NCBI GenBank assembly: GCA_029946125.1 | Contig: JAQSDX010000035.1 | Location: 1-36,932, forward strand | Source: Candidatus Methylobacter titanis | GTDB taxonomy: Bacteria > Pseudomonadota > Gammaproteobacteria > Methylococcales > Methylomonadaceae | DNA length: 36,932 nt | Reading direction: 5' to 3' | Shown here: piece after piece, positions 16,316 through 25,753 of the stretch | Position numbering within the stretch: position 1 is the stretch's first letter | How the letters are laid out: each line of letters begins with the position of its first letter | Made by a program: the position numbers and the translations under genes | Notes under the pieces: model-generated | Seen by the model: only the letters and a program-made list of their open reading frames with translations | Database searches by the model: none | What the model was told of the DNA's origin: nothing

Positions 16316-17677
16316 ATGACTCAATATGATTATGATCTGTTTATAGTGGGTGCGGGTTCTGGCGGTGTGCGTGCTGCCAATATGGCGGCGGCACAGGGCG
16401 TACGAGTTGCCATTGCTGAACAGCGTTATTTAGGCGGCACCTGTGTCAATGTAGGTTGCGTGCCTAAAAAACTGTTGGTCTATGCTGCCCAATTCAGCGG
16501 TGAATTCGAGTCTGCAGAGGGTTTTGGCTGGACGATGGGCAAATCAACGTTCAACTGGCCTAGCCTGATTGCAAATAAAAATAGGGAGATAGAGCGACTA
16601 CAGGTTGTCTATAACAATCGGCTGCAAAAATCGGGCGTCAGTCTTATCACTGGCAGGGCACAAGTGCTTGATGCACATACTGTCGCTGTTGACGGTACGG
16701 AATACAGCGCCGAACGCATACTGATTGCAACAGGGGGTTGGCCGTTTGTTCCTGACATAGCCGGAAAGCAACACATTGTCACCTCGAATGAAATGTTTTT
16801 CCTCGATCAATTGCCCAAGCGCATCATTATTGTCGGTGCCGGTTACATCGCAGTGGAGTTTGCCAGTATTCTTCATGGCCTTGGTGTGAAGACGACAATT
16901 TGTTATCGTGGGCATAAGCTACTTCGTGGTTTTGATGAGGATATACGTGATTTTCTGGCTGATGAAATGACCAGGAAAGGTATTGATATTCTTTTCAATA
17001 CCGATATCGAAGCTATAGAAAGTGCAGGCGATTGCCTCGCAGCACGGCTTATTGATGGCAGTCAAGTGAGCACAGACCTGGTGATGTATGCCACTGGCAG
17101 AACACCGAATTCAACCGGATTCGGACTGGAGAAGCTTGGTATTGAACTGGATAGCGAAGCTGCGATTAAAGTCAACAGTGATTATCAAACCAATGTGCCG
17201 TCAATCTACGCACTGGGAGATGTGACTAACCGTGTCAACCTGACTCCGGTAGCCATTGCAGAAAGCATGGCTCTGGTCAACAAGTTGTATGTCAATCAAC
17301 CGAGACCGGTAGATTATGACAATATTCCCACGGCCGTTTTTTGCCAGCCCACTATTGGTACGGTAGGGCTAACCGAAGCACAGGCACGCGAAAAATACCC
17401 GGACATCGATATTTACAAAACCAGTTTCACCTCAATGAAAAACAGCCTCTCCGGTATGGATGGTATGGATGAAAAAACCCTGATGAAAATGATTGTGGTC
17501 CGCAGCACTGACAGGGTTGTCGGCATGCACATGGTCGGGTCTGATGCTCCCGAAATTATTCAGGGCATGGCCGTTGCTATGCGAGCCGGTGCGACCAAGG
17601 CGGTCTTTGATTCTACTATCGGCATACACCCAACGGCTGCCGAAGAATTTGTTACCCTGCGCGAACCTGTGTCTTAA
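16316..17677 (+). CDS. gor: Glutathione reductase
   Basis: The NADPH-dependent flavoenzyme regenerates reduced glutathione. The 453-residue protein has the FAD-binding loop VGAGSGGVRAA (residues 11-21), the redox disulfide GGTCVNVGCVPKK (Cys43, Cys48), an NADPH loop VGAGYIAVEFASIL, the second FAD motif IYALGDVTNRVNLTPVAI, and the C-terminal GIHPTAAEEFVTLR with the catalytic His. The frame opens at 16298, but the AAGAGAGG Shine-Dalgarno lies between that ATG and 16316, so 16316 is the start. It is likely co-transcribed with the peroxiredoxin. Confidence 0.96.
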   Translation: MTQYDYDLFIVGAGSGGVRAANMAAAQGVRVAIAEQRYLGGTCVNVGCVPKKLLVYAAQFSGEFESAEGFGWTMGKSTFNWPSLIANKNREIERLQVVYNNRLQKSGVSLITGRAQVLDAHTVAVDGTEYSAERILIATGGWPFVPDIAGKQHIVTSNEMFFLDQLPKRIIIVGAGYIAVEFASILHGLGVKTTICYRGHKLLRGFDEDIRDFLADEMTRKGIDILFNTDIEAIESAGDCLAARLIDGSQVSTDLVMYATGRTPNSTGFGLEKLGIELDSEAAIKVNSDYQTNVPSIYALGDVTNRVNLTPVAIAESMALVNKLYVNQPRPVDYDNIPTAVFCQPTIGTVGLTEAQAREKYPDIDIYKTSFTSMKNSLSGMDGMDEKTLMKMIVVRSTDRVVGMHMVGSDAPEIIQGMAVAMRAGATKAVFDSTIGIHPTAAEEFVTLREPVS

Positions 17678-17785
17678 CCCATCGTCCGCAAATTCCCTTC
17701 CTTTAGGTGCATTGCAATCTACACAAGTCACCTTATTAAAAAGGTACGCAAGGCTCCTTAGGGATTTAATAAAAAGACTTACTAT

Positions 17786-17871
17786 TTAAGCTGGGGACAG
17801 CCATTTAAAATTTGATAGCACTGAGGTTAGACCATTGTGGGAGAGATGGTCTCAGCTGTCCCGGTTTAAGT
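17786..17871. repeat. REP/MITE-like nested palindrome
   Basis: Outer arms GGGACAGC/GCTGTCCC (17794-17801, 17855-17862) continue imperfectly outward (TTAAG/CTTAA-like). Inside, TGAG-GTTA-GACCAT pairs with ATGGTCTCA (17822-17834, 17846-17854). The GGGGACAGC ends resemble palindromes moved by REP-associated tyrosine (IS200-like) transposases. No transposase is adjacent. It lies between convergent gor and copA genes. Confidence 0.5.
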
Positions 17872-17929
17872 TGGTAGTCAATAAAAACAAAGACTAGATA
17901 TCCATACCTTGCGATTATTTAGCTTAACT

Positions 17930-20161
17930 TTAACCGAATTTTGTCCAACGTAAGCGGTTAGCATTAGCAACTACTGTCACGGAAGACAGAGCCATAGCCG
18001 CACCGGCTATCATCGGGTTTAACAAAACGCCGAATAGCGGATACAACAAGCCTGCCGCGACCGGAATGCTGACGGTATTATAGAAAAATGCGCCGATCAG
18101 GTTTTGTTTGATATTGATAACCGTCGCTTTGGACAATTCAATGGCTTCCGGCACTTTCAGCAACGAGCCTTGCAAAATAACCACATCGGCGCTTTCAATA
18201 GCGACATCGGTGCCGGTGCCGATCGCAAAGCCGACATCCGCTTGTGCCAATGCCGGTGCATCATTAATACCGTCGCCGACCATGCCGACAACTTCACCCG
18301 CTAATTGTAGCTCTTTAACTACTTCGGCTTTATCCTGAGGCAACACCTGAGCCCGCACTTCGGAAATACCGGCCTGTTTGGCAATGGCGAGAGCGGTTAT
18401 TTGATTGTCGCCGGTCACCATGATGATGCGTACACCCTGATCTTTCAACAGCTGCACCGCGCGTGCCGAGTCCTTTTTAATCGGATCGGAAACGGCAATA
18501 ATGCCAGCAATTTTATTTTCAAAGGCAAGCAGCATAGGCGTTTGACCCAGAGCCGACAGCTTTTCCAGCCGGTTGTTATAGAGGGTAAAGCTAACGCCTT
18601 GCTGATCCATTAATGCCTTGTTACCGAACAACACGCGCCGCCCATTAATCATCGCCATCACTCCGTGACCGGCGACGGATTCAAATTGCTTAACTTTTTC
18701 CAGCGTTAACTGCTTGGCTTCTGCTGCCGCCAAAATAGCCGCCGCCAATGGATGTTCCGAACCGGATTCGATACTTGCCGCCAACTGCAGCACTTGCTCT
18801 TCGCTAATGTCGCCGATGGTTTCAATCGTCGAAACAGTCGGTTTCCCTTCGGTTACCGTGCCGGTTTTATCGAGTATCAAGCAGGTTAATTTACCGGCTG
18901 TTTGCAAGGCTTCGCCCTTACGAATCAAAATGCCTGATTGGGCAGCTCTGCCCACCGCTACCATCACCGAAATAGGCGTGGCCAAACCCAGGGCACAGGG
19001 ACAGGCGATAACCAGAACAGTCATTGAGGTGACAAAAGCGTAACCCAATGAAGGCTCAGGCCCAAAAGCGTACCAAATCATAAAAGTCAGCACTGAGAAC
19101 GCGACCACAGCCGGGACAAAAACACTGGAAATTTTATCCGCCAGACGGGCGATTTCCGGTTTGCTGCTTTGCGCTTGACGGACACTATTAATGATCTGCG
19201 CTAATGCGGTATCGCGGCCGATGCGGGTTGCAGTAAACAAAAAACTACCGCTCTGATTCATGGTTCCGGCAACCACCTGGGCGCCCACGATTTTTTCTAC
19301 CGGCAACGATTCGCCGGTCAACATCGACTCATCGACCGTGGAATGTCCTTCCAGCAGCACACCGTCAACGGCAATTTTCTCGCCCGGCCTGACTCTCAAG
19401 GTTTCGCCCAACCCCACTTGCTCGATAGCGATATCAATTTCTTCGCCATCCCTGATTACCCGCGCCGTACGCGGCTGCAAACCGATCAGTTGACGAATAG
19501 CGCTGGAAGTTTTACCTCTAGCCAGGGTTTCCAAGCCGGAGCCCAGATTAATGAACGCCAGAATCATCACCGCCGCTTCAAAATAGGCATGTTTAGCCAG
19601 GGACGGCAGGGTATCGTAATAATCGAGCACAATGCACGAATACAACCAAGCCGAACCGGTGCCCAGCGCAATCAGGGTATCCATGTTAGCCTGTCCCAGC
19701 ATTAACGACTTATAGGCGCCGCTGTAAAAATGCCAACCTGAATACATCATGACGCTTAAGGTGATCAGCGCAATTTCCGGCCAGACCCATGAACCTGTTG
19801 CTGAACCAATTTCCGGCAACCCGTCAAAATGATCGGCAGCCATCAGCAGCAATCCGAAGGTTGCCGCTACCGATGCTTTTTTCATCAACTGCCGATAGCG
19901 TTGCAACTCTTGCTCTTCCTGTTCGGAAGGATCTTCAAAACCCTCCATCACCGCCGCATCGTAACCGGCGGCTTTAACGGCCTGCATTAACAACTCAGGG
20001 TCGGCATGGCCTTTAACTACGGCGGAATGATCGGCAAAATTGACGCTGACTTCGGTCACACCGTCAACTGCCGCTAATGCGCCTTCAACGGTGCTGACGC
20101 AGCCGGCGCAACTCATGCCTAAAATAGATAAGCGCAAATCCTCGGAAGTGTTGGTACTCAT
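17930..20161 (-). CDS. copA: Copper-exporting P1B-type ATPase
   Basis: The pump moves Cu(I) from the cytoplasm to the periplasm. The 743-residue protein has one N-terminal heavy-metal domain (GMSCAGC, Cys18 and Cys21), the actuator TGES loop (about 282-285), the membrane metal site CPC (387-389) of Cu-transporting P1B-1 pumps, phosphorylation motif DKTGT (431-435), the SEHPL motif and the hinge [16 protein letters not shown]. Eight membrane helices are expected. Its ATG overlaps the stop of the upstream chaperone by one base (TAATG), so chaperone and pump are coupled. No CueR-like regulator is nearby. Confidence 0.96.
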   Translation of the reverse strand: MSTNTSEDLRLSILGMSCAGCVSTVEGALAAVDGVTEVSVNFADHSAVVKGHADPELLMQAVKAAGYDAAVMEGFEDPSEQEEQELQRYRQLMKKASVAATFGLLLMAADHFDGLPEIGSATGSWVWPEIALITLSVMMYSGWHFYSGAYKSLMLGQANMDTLIALGTGSAWLYSCIVLDYYDTLPSLAKHAYFEAAVMILAFINLGSGLETLARGKTSSAIRQLIGLQPRTARVIRDGEEIDIAIEQVGLGETLRVRPGEKIAVDGVLLEGHSTVDESMLTGESLPVEKIVGAQVVAGTMNQSGSFLFTATRIGRDTALAQIINSVRQAQSSKPEIARLADKISSVFVPAVVAFSVLTFMIWYAFGPEPSLGYAFVTSMTVLVIACPCALGLATPISVMVAVGRAAQSGILIRKGEALQTAGKLTCLILDKTGTVTEGKPTVSTIETIGDISEEQVLQLAASIESGSEHPLAAAILAAAEAKQLTLEKVKQFESVAGHGVMAMINGRRVLFGNKALMDQQGVSFTLYNNRLEKLSALGQTPMLLAFENKIAGIIAVSDPIKKDSARAVQLLKDQGVRIIMVTGDNQITALAIAKQAGISEVRAQVLPQDKAEVVKELQLAGEVVGMVGDGINDAPALAQADVGFAIGTGTDVAIESADVVILQGSLLKVPEAIELSKATVINIKQNLIGAFFYNTVSIPVAAGLLYPLFGVLLNPMIAGAAMALSSVTVVANANRLRWTKFG

Positions 20162-20376
20162 TACGCTGTCTCTACGGTAAAACCCGCATCAATAATGGCG
20201 GCGCTAATAACAGCCACGCTGGTTTTTTCAGCATCGAAGTCGACCTTAACTTCCTTGTCTTTGCTCGATGCCTTAACCGACAACACGCCATCAATGGCTT
20301 TCAGTTTAGTCGTCACATTGGTTTCACAACCGCCACATTTCATACCGATAACGGTTAACGATACAGATTCAGTCAT
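20161..20376 (-). CDS. copZ: Heavy-metal-associated copper chaperone
   Basis: The 71-residue single-domain protein has the ferredoxin-like HMA fold with metal site [11 protein letters not shown] (CxxC) and an otherwise CopZ-like beta-alpha-beta pattern ending in DAGFTVETA. It should carry Cu(I) to the adjacent ATPase. It is the first gene of a two-gene copper unit. The symbol is by analogy; function beyond copper binding is inferred from position. Confidence 0.88.
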   Translation of the reverse strand: MTESVSLTVIGMKCGGCETNVTTKLKAIDGVLSVKASSKDKEVKVDFDAEKTSVAVISAAIIDAGFTVETA

Positions 20377-20460
20377 TTTTATGCCCTCTTGTGCAGTGAA
20401 GTATTACCGTATCATACTCGACTGATAGTTGATAATCATGGTATAAATCCGCTTTTATTT

Positions 20461-20484
20461 CGGGTTTTACGCTAAATCCGACCT
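20461..20484. repeat. REP-like hairpin (copy 3, degraded)
   Basis: On the minus strand this reads TTTAGGTCGGATTTAGCG followed by TAAAACCCG. It matches the arrangement of the better copies at 28135 and 4527 (TAGGTCGG, arm, GCG, arm) but with mismatched arms. It lies between the divergent copZ and EAL-HDOD genes. Confidence 0.35.
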
Positions 20485-20519
20485 AAAGATAGTTAAACTT
20501 AATACCTCTAGCAATTAAA

Positions 20520-21719
20520 ATGGCAGACATTATAGTCGGGCGGCAGCAGATTTTTGACCAGAAGCTGAATATCTACGCCTATGAACTCTTTTTTAGGGGC
20601 AATGATTTCGACCTGAATCATAAGGATGGCGCTACGCAAGCGACCAATCAGGTCATTACCGATACCATTTTAGAGCTTGGCCTTAATACCATAGTCGGAC
20701 CTCACAAAGCCTTTATTAATTTTACAACGCAAAACATCCTGGATAAAACCCCTTTACGCCTTCCTAAAGATCGGATTGTTGTTGAAGTGTTGGAAAATGT
20801 TGAAATCGACATAAGCATCGTCGCCAACTTAAAAGAACTGTCAAATCTAGGCTATATCATTGCCTTGGATGACTTTGTCTTTTCTGATGCATGGACGCCG
20901 CTGGTGGAATTTGCCGACATTATCAAGTTGGATATTCTGGAAATGGGCGAGTCCAAAACACGAGAGCTGATCACTCGCCTCAAGTCCTACAAGGTAAAAC
21001 TGCTCGCAGAAAAAGTAGAAACCTACTCCGAGTATCAATACCTGCTTGAATTAGGCTGCGATTATTTCCAGGGTTTCTTTTTCAACAAACCCAATCTGGT
21101 TTCCGGCAAGCGCATCAGCGTCAATCAAACGGCAGCCATTCAATTGTTAAACACCGTTAACAACCCCGACGTAGAATTTGAAGATCTGACCAGGATAATC
21201 TCGCTTGATGTCGGACTCAGCTATAAACTGCTGCACTACATCAATTCTGCATTTTTCGCTTTGCCCAATAAAGTCTCATCCATTAGCCATGCCATTTCCT
21301 ATTTGGGGCTGATCGAAATAAAACGCTGGATAAATATATTGACACTGGCTTCCTTATCCGAAAAACCGGAAGCGGTCATGCAAAACGCCTTGATACGAGG
21401 CAGAATGTGTGAAGAACTGGCCTATCTGAGCGGCAATAAATCAGACAAATTTTTCCTGATTGGCATCTTATCCAATCTGGATAGCTTGCTGGATATACCC
21501 TTGGATGAAGCGCTTAGCCAATTGCCTTTGGCCGATGATATTGTTTCAGCCATATTGCACAAAGAAGGACTGGGCGGTGAAGCGCTTAACTGTGTTATCA
21601 GCTATGAGCGCTGGGACATTTCATTCATATCATTTAGCAATGTTGACCAATCTATTATTGGCGATGCTTACATTAAAAGCATAAACTGGGCAAAAGACAT
21701 TATGGGCACTATAAAATAA
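20520..21719 (+). CDS. EAL-HDOD (YuxH-type) signalling protein
   Basis: The 399-residue cytoplasmic protein fuses an EAL domain (about 1-200) with an HDOD domain (about 205-399). The EAL part keeps most cyclic-di-GMP phosphodiesterase residues: EVL in place of EAL, Asn in FINFT, the ALDDF pair of Asp, Lys in IIKLDIL, Glu in LLAEKVET and the DYFQGFFFNKP Gln. So it may still bind or cleave cyclic-di-GMP rather than being a plainly dead domain. The HDOD part shows DVGLSYKLLHYINSAFF then VSSISHAISYLGL. It leads, with a 2-base gap, into hflD and then the ABC genes, suggesting one operon. Confidence 0.9.
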   Translation: MADIIVGRQQIFDQKLNIYAYELFFRGNDFDLNHKDGATQATNQVITDTILELGLNTIVGPHKAFINFTTQNILDKTPLRLPKDRIVVEVLENVEIDISIVANLKELSNLGYIIALDDFVFSDAWTPLVEFADIIKLDILEMGESKTRELITRLKSYKVKLLAEKVETYSEYQYLLELGCDYFQGFFFNKPNLVSGKRISVNQTAAIQLLNTVNNPDVEFEDLTRIISLDVGLSYKLLHYINSAFFALPNKVSSISHAISYLGLIEIKRWINILTLASLSEKPEAVMQNALIRGRMCEELAYLSGNKSDKFFLIGILSNLDSLLDIPLDEALSQLPLADDIVSAILHKEGLGGEALNCVISYERWDISFISFSNVDQSIIGDAYIKSINWAKDIMGTIK

Positions 21720-21721
21720 TT

Positions 21722-22345
21722 ATGTTACTAAATACCATCGCAAACCAAACTATCGCTCTTGCGGGCATTTCTCAGGCTGCTGTGCTAGTGCAACAACTGG
21801 CAACGACCGGCACCGCCGACTCGTCCGCCCTTGAAGCCAGCATAGGCAGTCTGTTCATCAGTGATGAACAGGGTGTAGAAAATGTCTACGGTGGTTTATC
21901 AGGCATTAATCTGGGGATTTTACAGCTTAACGATCAAATGACCGGTCTTAAAATCGCCAATCCCGAACAGGCGCGTTATGCCGCGTCGCTGGTTTTTCTG
22001 GAGAATCAACTAGCCAAGCAACCGGCCATGCTTAAAACCATTTTCACCGGAATTGAGCGCGCCCGGTCACAATCGGAACATTTCGGCCTGCTCCATGAAA
22101 ATGTACTGGCAAATCTCGGCGACATTTATCACACCACCGTCAGCACGCTGCAACCGAGAATCATGGTTAATGGTGAACAGGAATACTTATCCAAGCCCGA
22201 TGTCGTCAATAAAATACGCGCCTGTTTACTGGCCGGAATACGTTCGGCCATTCTTTGGAAACGATGCGGCGGCACCCGCTGGAAGTTCCTGTTTTACCGT
22301 AAAAAAATTCAAGCTGAATTACAAATCCTGCTGCAACAGCTTTAG
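21722..22345 (+). CDS. hflD: High frequency lysogenisation protein HflD homologue
   Basis: The 207-residue protein matches HflD over its length: IANQTIALAGISQAAVLVQQ at the start, SIGSLFISD, ENVYGGLSGINLGI, and a C-terminal region with CLLAGIRSAILWKRCGGTRW. In Escherichia coli HflD is a peripheral membrane protein that sequesters the phage lambda CII activator and sits by mnmA and purB. Here it lies between an EAL-HDOD gene and ABC transporter genes, an unusual neighbourhood. There is almost no ribosome site, so it is likely translated by coupling. Confidence 0.88.
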   Translation: MLLNTIANQTIALAGISQAAVLVQQLATTGTADSSALEASIGSLFISDEQGVENVYGGLSGINLGILQLNDQMTGLKIANPEQARYAASLVFLENQLAKQPAMLKTIFTGIERARSQSEHFGLLHENVLANLGDIYHTTVSTLQPRIMVNGEQEYLSKPDVVNKIRACLLAGIRSAILWKRCGGTRWKFLFYRKKIQAELQILLQQL

Positions 22346-22353
22346 CCTTTCGT

Positions 22354-23283
22354 ATGACTACCCTGATTGAAGCTGAACACCTGACCCGTTATTACGGCAA
22401 ACATTGTGCAGTTAACGATGTCAGTTTTACCTTGGCTAAAGGCGAAGTGCTCGGTTTTTTAGGTGCTAACGGCGCGGGCAAAACCACGACTATGCAGATG
22501 CTATGCGGCAATCTAGCGCCCAGCGCCGGGCAAATCACAATCAACGGCTTCGACCTGCTCGACCAACCCAAAGCCGCCAAACGGAATCTGGGCTATTTAC
22601 CCGATACACCGCCGCTATACAAAGAGCTAAGCGTTCAGGAATTTCTGCTTTATTGCGCCAGACTGCACGGTGTAGCCAAAAGTTCCGTTACTGATGCGAT
22701 CAACCGAACCAAAGAGCGTTGCGGTTTAACCGAGGTTGCCGAGCGATTAATCGTCAATCTGTCCAAGGGCTTTCAGCAGCGCGTCGGCATTGCTCAAGCC
22801 ATCTTGCACAACCCTGAAGTTATCGTGCTTGATGAACCGACGGTTGGTCTCGATCCCATACAAATCCGGGAAATACGTACCTTAATTCGGGAGCTGGGAC
22901 AAGATCATGGGGTCATCCTGTCTACCCATATACTCACCGAAGTGCAGGAATCCTGCTCCCATGTACAAATTATTCATCAGGGACAGCTGATCTTGAATGA
23001 AACCATAGCCGGACTTAACCGGCAAATGGATACCGGCACTCTGCAAATCACCACCCGGCTAGTGCCTGACATTAACAGCTTGCTAACTCTCCCCGGCATC
23101 AGTTCTATCGAAACCATGAGCGAAAACCGGATCAAAATTCATCACAGCGTAATCGCCAATCCGGCCGAACAAATTGCCGAACACATCATTACCGCCGGAT
23201 GGGGATTACAGGAACTGACACCGATAAAAAGGTCGATGGAAGATATTTTCATCAGCTTAACTAAAGAGCATCGCGAGTTATGA
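22354..23283 (+). CDS. ABC transporter ATP-binding protein, GldA/ABC-2 type
   Basis: The 309-residue ATPase has Walker A GANGAGKTTT (about residues 35-44), signature LSKGFQQRVGIAQA, Walker B VIVLDEPTVGLDP and the switch His in ILSTHILTEVQ. The C-terminal extension (about 215-309) is typical of the ABC-2 group that includes GldA and NatA. It starts 8 bases after hflD and overlaps the permease gene by 4 bases. With the next two genes it forms a Gld-type module; the substrate is unknown. Confidence 0.93.
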   Translation: MTTLIEAEHLTRYYGKHCAVNDVSFTLAKGEVLGFLGANGAGKTTTMQMLCGNLAPSAGQITINGFDLLDQPKAAKRNLGYLPDTPPLYKELSVQEFLLYCARLHGVAKSSVTDAINRTKERCGLTEVAERLIVNLSKGFQQRVGIAQAILHNPEVIVLDEPTVGLDPIQIREIRTLIRELGQDHGVILSTHILTEVQESCSHVQIIHQGQLILNETIAGLNRQMDTGTLQITTRLVPDINSLLTLPGISSIETMSENRIKIHHSVIANPAEQIAEHIITAGWGLQELTPIKRSMEDIFISLTKEHREL

Positions 23284-24038
23284 GCCTGATTTTAACCATT
23301 GCCTCCCGCGAATTCAGAACCCTGTTTTTATCGCCGATGGCCTGGACGATATTGGCTATATTACAATTTATTCTGGCATTCTTGTTTTTAACCCAGGTTG
23401 AAGCCTTTACCTCGCTCCAGCCCAAACTGGCTTCCATCGAAGGCGCGCCCGGCCTGACCGACATTATCGTGCCGCCCTTATTCGGTAACGCGGCCATTAT
23501 TCTGTTACTGGTCACGCCGTTAATGACCATGCGTCTGATTTGCGAAGAACGCCGCAATAAAACCCTGTCTTTGCTGTTGTCCGCGCCGGTTTCCACTATC
23601 GACATTATCCTCGGCAAGTATGTCGGCATACTCGGACTGATGCTATTGATCATTGCCCTGATCACCCTGATGCCGTTATCTTTACTGGGCGGCGGCGAAC
23701 TGGATTTGGGTAAATTGTTTGCCAATATCTTAGCCTTGCTGTTGCTGGTTACCGCGTTTACCGCAATCGGCCTGTTTATGTCCTGCATCGCCGGTCATCC
23801 GACTGTTGCCGCGATGAGTACTTTCGGTGTTTTGCTGCTATTGTGGATTTTAGACTGGACATCCGGTCTGACAGATCAACGTAGCGAACTGTTTGAATAC
23901 CTGTCGATTCTCAGGCATTTCCAGAACATCCAAAGCGGTCTGATCAGCTCGGTCGACGTCAGTTACTTTTTGCTGTTTATCACCACCTTCATCGCACTCA
24001 GTATCCGCAGTCTCGACAATGAGCGCTTGCAAAAATGA
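23280..24038 (+). CDS. ABC-2 permease, GldF-like
   Basis: The 252-residue membrane protein has about six hydrophobic segments, the start ILTIASREFRTLFLSPMAW, a periplasmic loop with the LTDIIVPPLFGN sequence, and the cytoplasmic ICEERRNKTLSLLLSAPVS coupling stretch typical of ABC-2 permeases. It overlaps both the upstream ATPase and the downstream GldG-like gene by 4 bases (ATGA), strong evidence for one coupled complex. Confidence 0.9.
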   Translation: MSLILTIASREFRTLFLSPMAWTILAILQFILAFLFLTQVEAFTSLQPKLASIEGAPGLTDIIVPPLFGNAAIILLLVTPLMTMRLICEERRNKTLSLLLSAPVSTIDIILGKYVGILGLMLLIIALITLMPLSLLGGGELDLGKLFANILALLLLVTAFTAIGLFMSCIAGHPTVAAMSTFGVLLLLWILDWTSGLTDQRSELFEYLSILRHFQNIQSGLISSVDVSYFLLFITTFIALSIRSLDNERLQK

Positions 24039-25381
24039 AAATATCGCCTCATAAACACCAGCAAATCCGCTTGAAAAACGGGCTCATTATCCTGGTTCTA
24101 TTGTGCATGCTCGGCACACTGGCCTGGATCAGCACCCGCTACAGCATTGAAACCGACATAACCGGCAATGCCGGTAATACGCTGTCTCAGGCATCGCAAA
24201 AACTGCTGGAATCGATGCCCGACAAAATAGTTATCACCGCCTTTATTAAAAAAGACCCCGCGCTAAGAAGCCAGATCGCACACTTGATCAACCGCTATAA
24301 ACGCCATAAAGCCGAGCTAACGCTGATCTTTATCGACCCCGGCGCGCAGCCGGAAAAAATACGCGAACTGAATATAGGCGCGACCGGCGCGATTATTGTC
24401 GACTATCAAGGGCGCACTGAAAAACTGAACTTTATCGATGAATCATCGCTGACCAATGCGCTGCTGCAACTGGCAAATGCCGATGAACGTTGGGTCACTT
24501 TCCTGACCGGCCACGGCGAGCGCGCGGCTGACGGCATCGCTAATTTCGATTTAGGCCAATTCAGCAAGGAATTGGATCACCGTAAAATCAAGGCTCAATC
24601 CATCAATCTGGCGACCATGCCGGACATTCCAGGCAACTCTGCGTTGCTGGTGGTCACCGCCCCCGTCGTGCCGTTACTGGCAGCTGAACTGGAACTGATC
24701 AAACGCTATGTCCAGCAAGGCGGCAACCTGCTGTTGCTGACCGATCCGGGCAACCACCATTTGGATGCCTTGCAACAGCTTCTGGGTTTACGCCAGCTTC
24801 CGGGAACCCTGGTAGACAGCAGTTCCAAGCTTTACGGCATTAACGACCCCAGCTTCGTGCTCGCCAGCGATTATAGTGTTCATCCGATCACCCAAGGCTT
24901 TCAGACCATAACCGTTTATCCGGTTACTGCCGCGTTGGCAATCGGCGAAGAAACAGACTTTCACCCCGTGGAGTTACTCAAAAGCGTCTCACAGTCATGG
25001 ACAGAAACCGGCCCGATAGCCGGAAAAATTGTTTTCGATGCTGACGGCGACGAAAAACAAGGCCCGCTTGCCTTTGCCTATGCATTAACTCGCGATCTTG
25101 GTAAAAAAACGCAGCAGCGCATCGTGGTGGTAGGTGACGGAGATTTTCTATCCAATACCTATCTCGGCAATGTCGGCAATCTGGACATGGGCTTAAGAAT
25201 GATCAACTGGCTGATTCATGATGACCGGTTTATCGACATCCCGGCCAAAGTTGCAACCGATAAAAGCCTGCAATTAAGCCAGCTCAGCGTCGGCATTATC
25301 GGCTTCGGTTTTTTGATTGTCATACCGGTGCTATTAATGGGTACGGGTTTCTATATCTGGCGTAAACGTAAGCTGCGTTAA
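24035..25381 (+). CDS. GldG-family ABC transporter auxiliary protein
   Basis: The 448-residue protein has an N-terminal membrane segment (about 14-33), a large periplasmic region of the ABC_transp_aux/GldG type (with TGHGERAADGIANFDLGQF and YVQQGGNLLLLTDPGNHH) and a C-terminal membrane segment followed by the basic tail WRKRKLR. It completes a GldA/F/G-like set. Comparable gammaproteobacterial clusters often continue with a DUF4340 gene; none follows here, only a structured noncoding stretch. Confidence 0.88.
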   Translation: MKISPHKHQQIRLKNGLIILVLLCMLGTLAWISTRYSIETDITGNAGNTLSQASQKLLESMPDKIVITAFIKKDPALRSQIAHLINRYKRHKAELTLIFIDPGAQPEKIRELNIGATGAIIVDYQGRTEKLNFIDESSLTNALLQLANADERWVTFLTGHGERAADGIANFDLGQFSKELDHRKIKAQSINLATMPDIPGNSALLVVTAPVVPLLAAELELIKRYVQQGGNLLLLTDPGNHHLDALQQLLGLRQLPGTLVDSSSKLYGINDPSFVLASDYSVHPITQGFQTITVYPVTAALAIGEETDFHPVELLKSVSQSWTETGPIAGKIVFDADGDEKQGPLAFAYALTRDLGKKTQQRIVVVGDGDFLSNTYLGNVGNLDMGLRMINWLIHDDRFIDIPAKVATDKSLQLSQLSVGIIGFGFLIVIPVLLMGTGFYIWRKRKLR

Positions 25382-25753
25382 GGTGTGTCTGGTTCATTTG
25401 CCATCTTCATCGCTCTGAATGGCGGGGTTTTCGCTTAATCCGATAAAAACCCAGCAGTACACCATCAGTGTCGTGCAACATTGCGGTTTATCTAAATTAT
25501 ACGGGTGGCGGCGAGTAGATTCTCATTTGGCTGAAAGGTTCTTGAAAGCTTCGGCGCTATACAATAGCACCTGGTAACTGTTCGTTCCCCCTCATATGGC
25601 CCTAGGGTTCGGTCGTCTTGTTCCTCTCGACGGACAGGATTTCCGTGCTCCAGGGATGAACGGTTACCAATCACTTATCCAACATCTCCTGCAAGGCCAA
25701 GGCGTTAAAAGGCGCCGTGTATCTGCATCATTGTTAAATTTGGAGATAAACGC
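25382..25753. other. Intergenic region downstream of the Gld-type operon
   Basis: These 372 bases separate the convergent GldG-like and lipoprotein genes. The only strong feature is the 96-bp inverted-repeat element at 25573-25668. No remnant of a DUF4340 gene is recognisable. The open frames present on both strands are short, overlap the palindrome and have no ribosome site. Confidence 0.5.
25573..25668. repeat. 96-bp structured inverted-repeat element or RNA
   Basis: The ends 25573-25589 and 25653-25668 form a stem of about 16 pairs with two or three G-U pairs and one bulged base. Inside are a CCCTAGGG palindrome, GTCG/CGAC arms and a hairpin ACGGA-CAGGATT-TCCGT. G-U pairs in the long stem favour an RNA transcribed from the strand given, though a decaying mobile palindrome is equally possible. 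No known RNA family was recognised. Confidence 0.45.
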
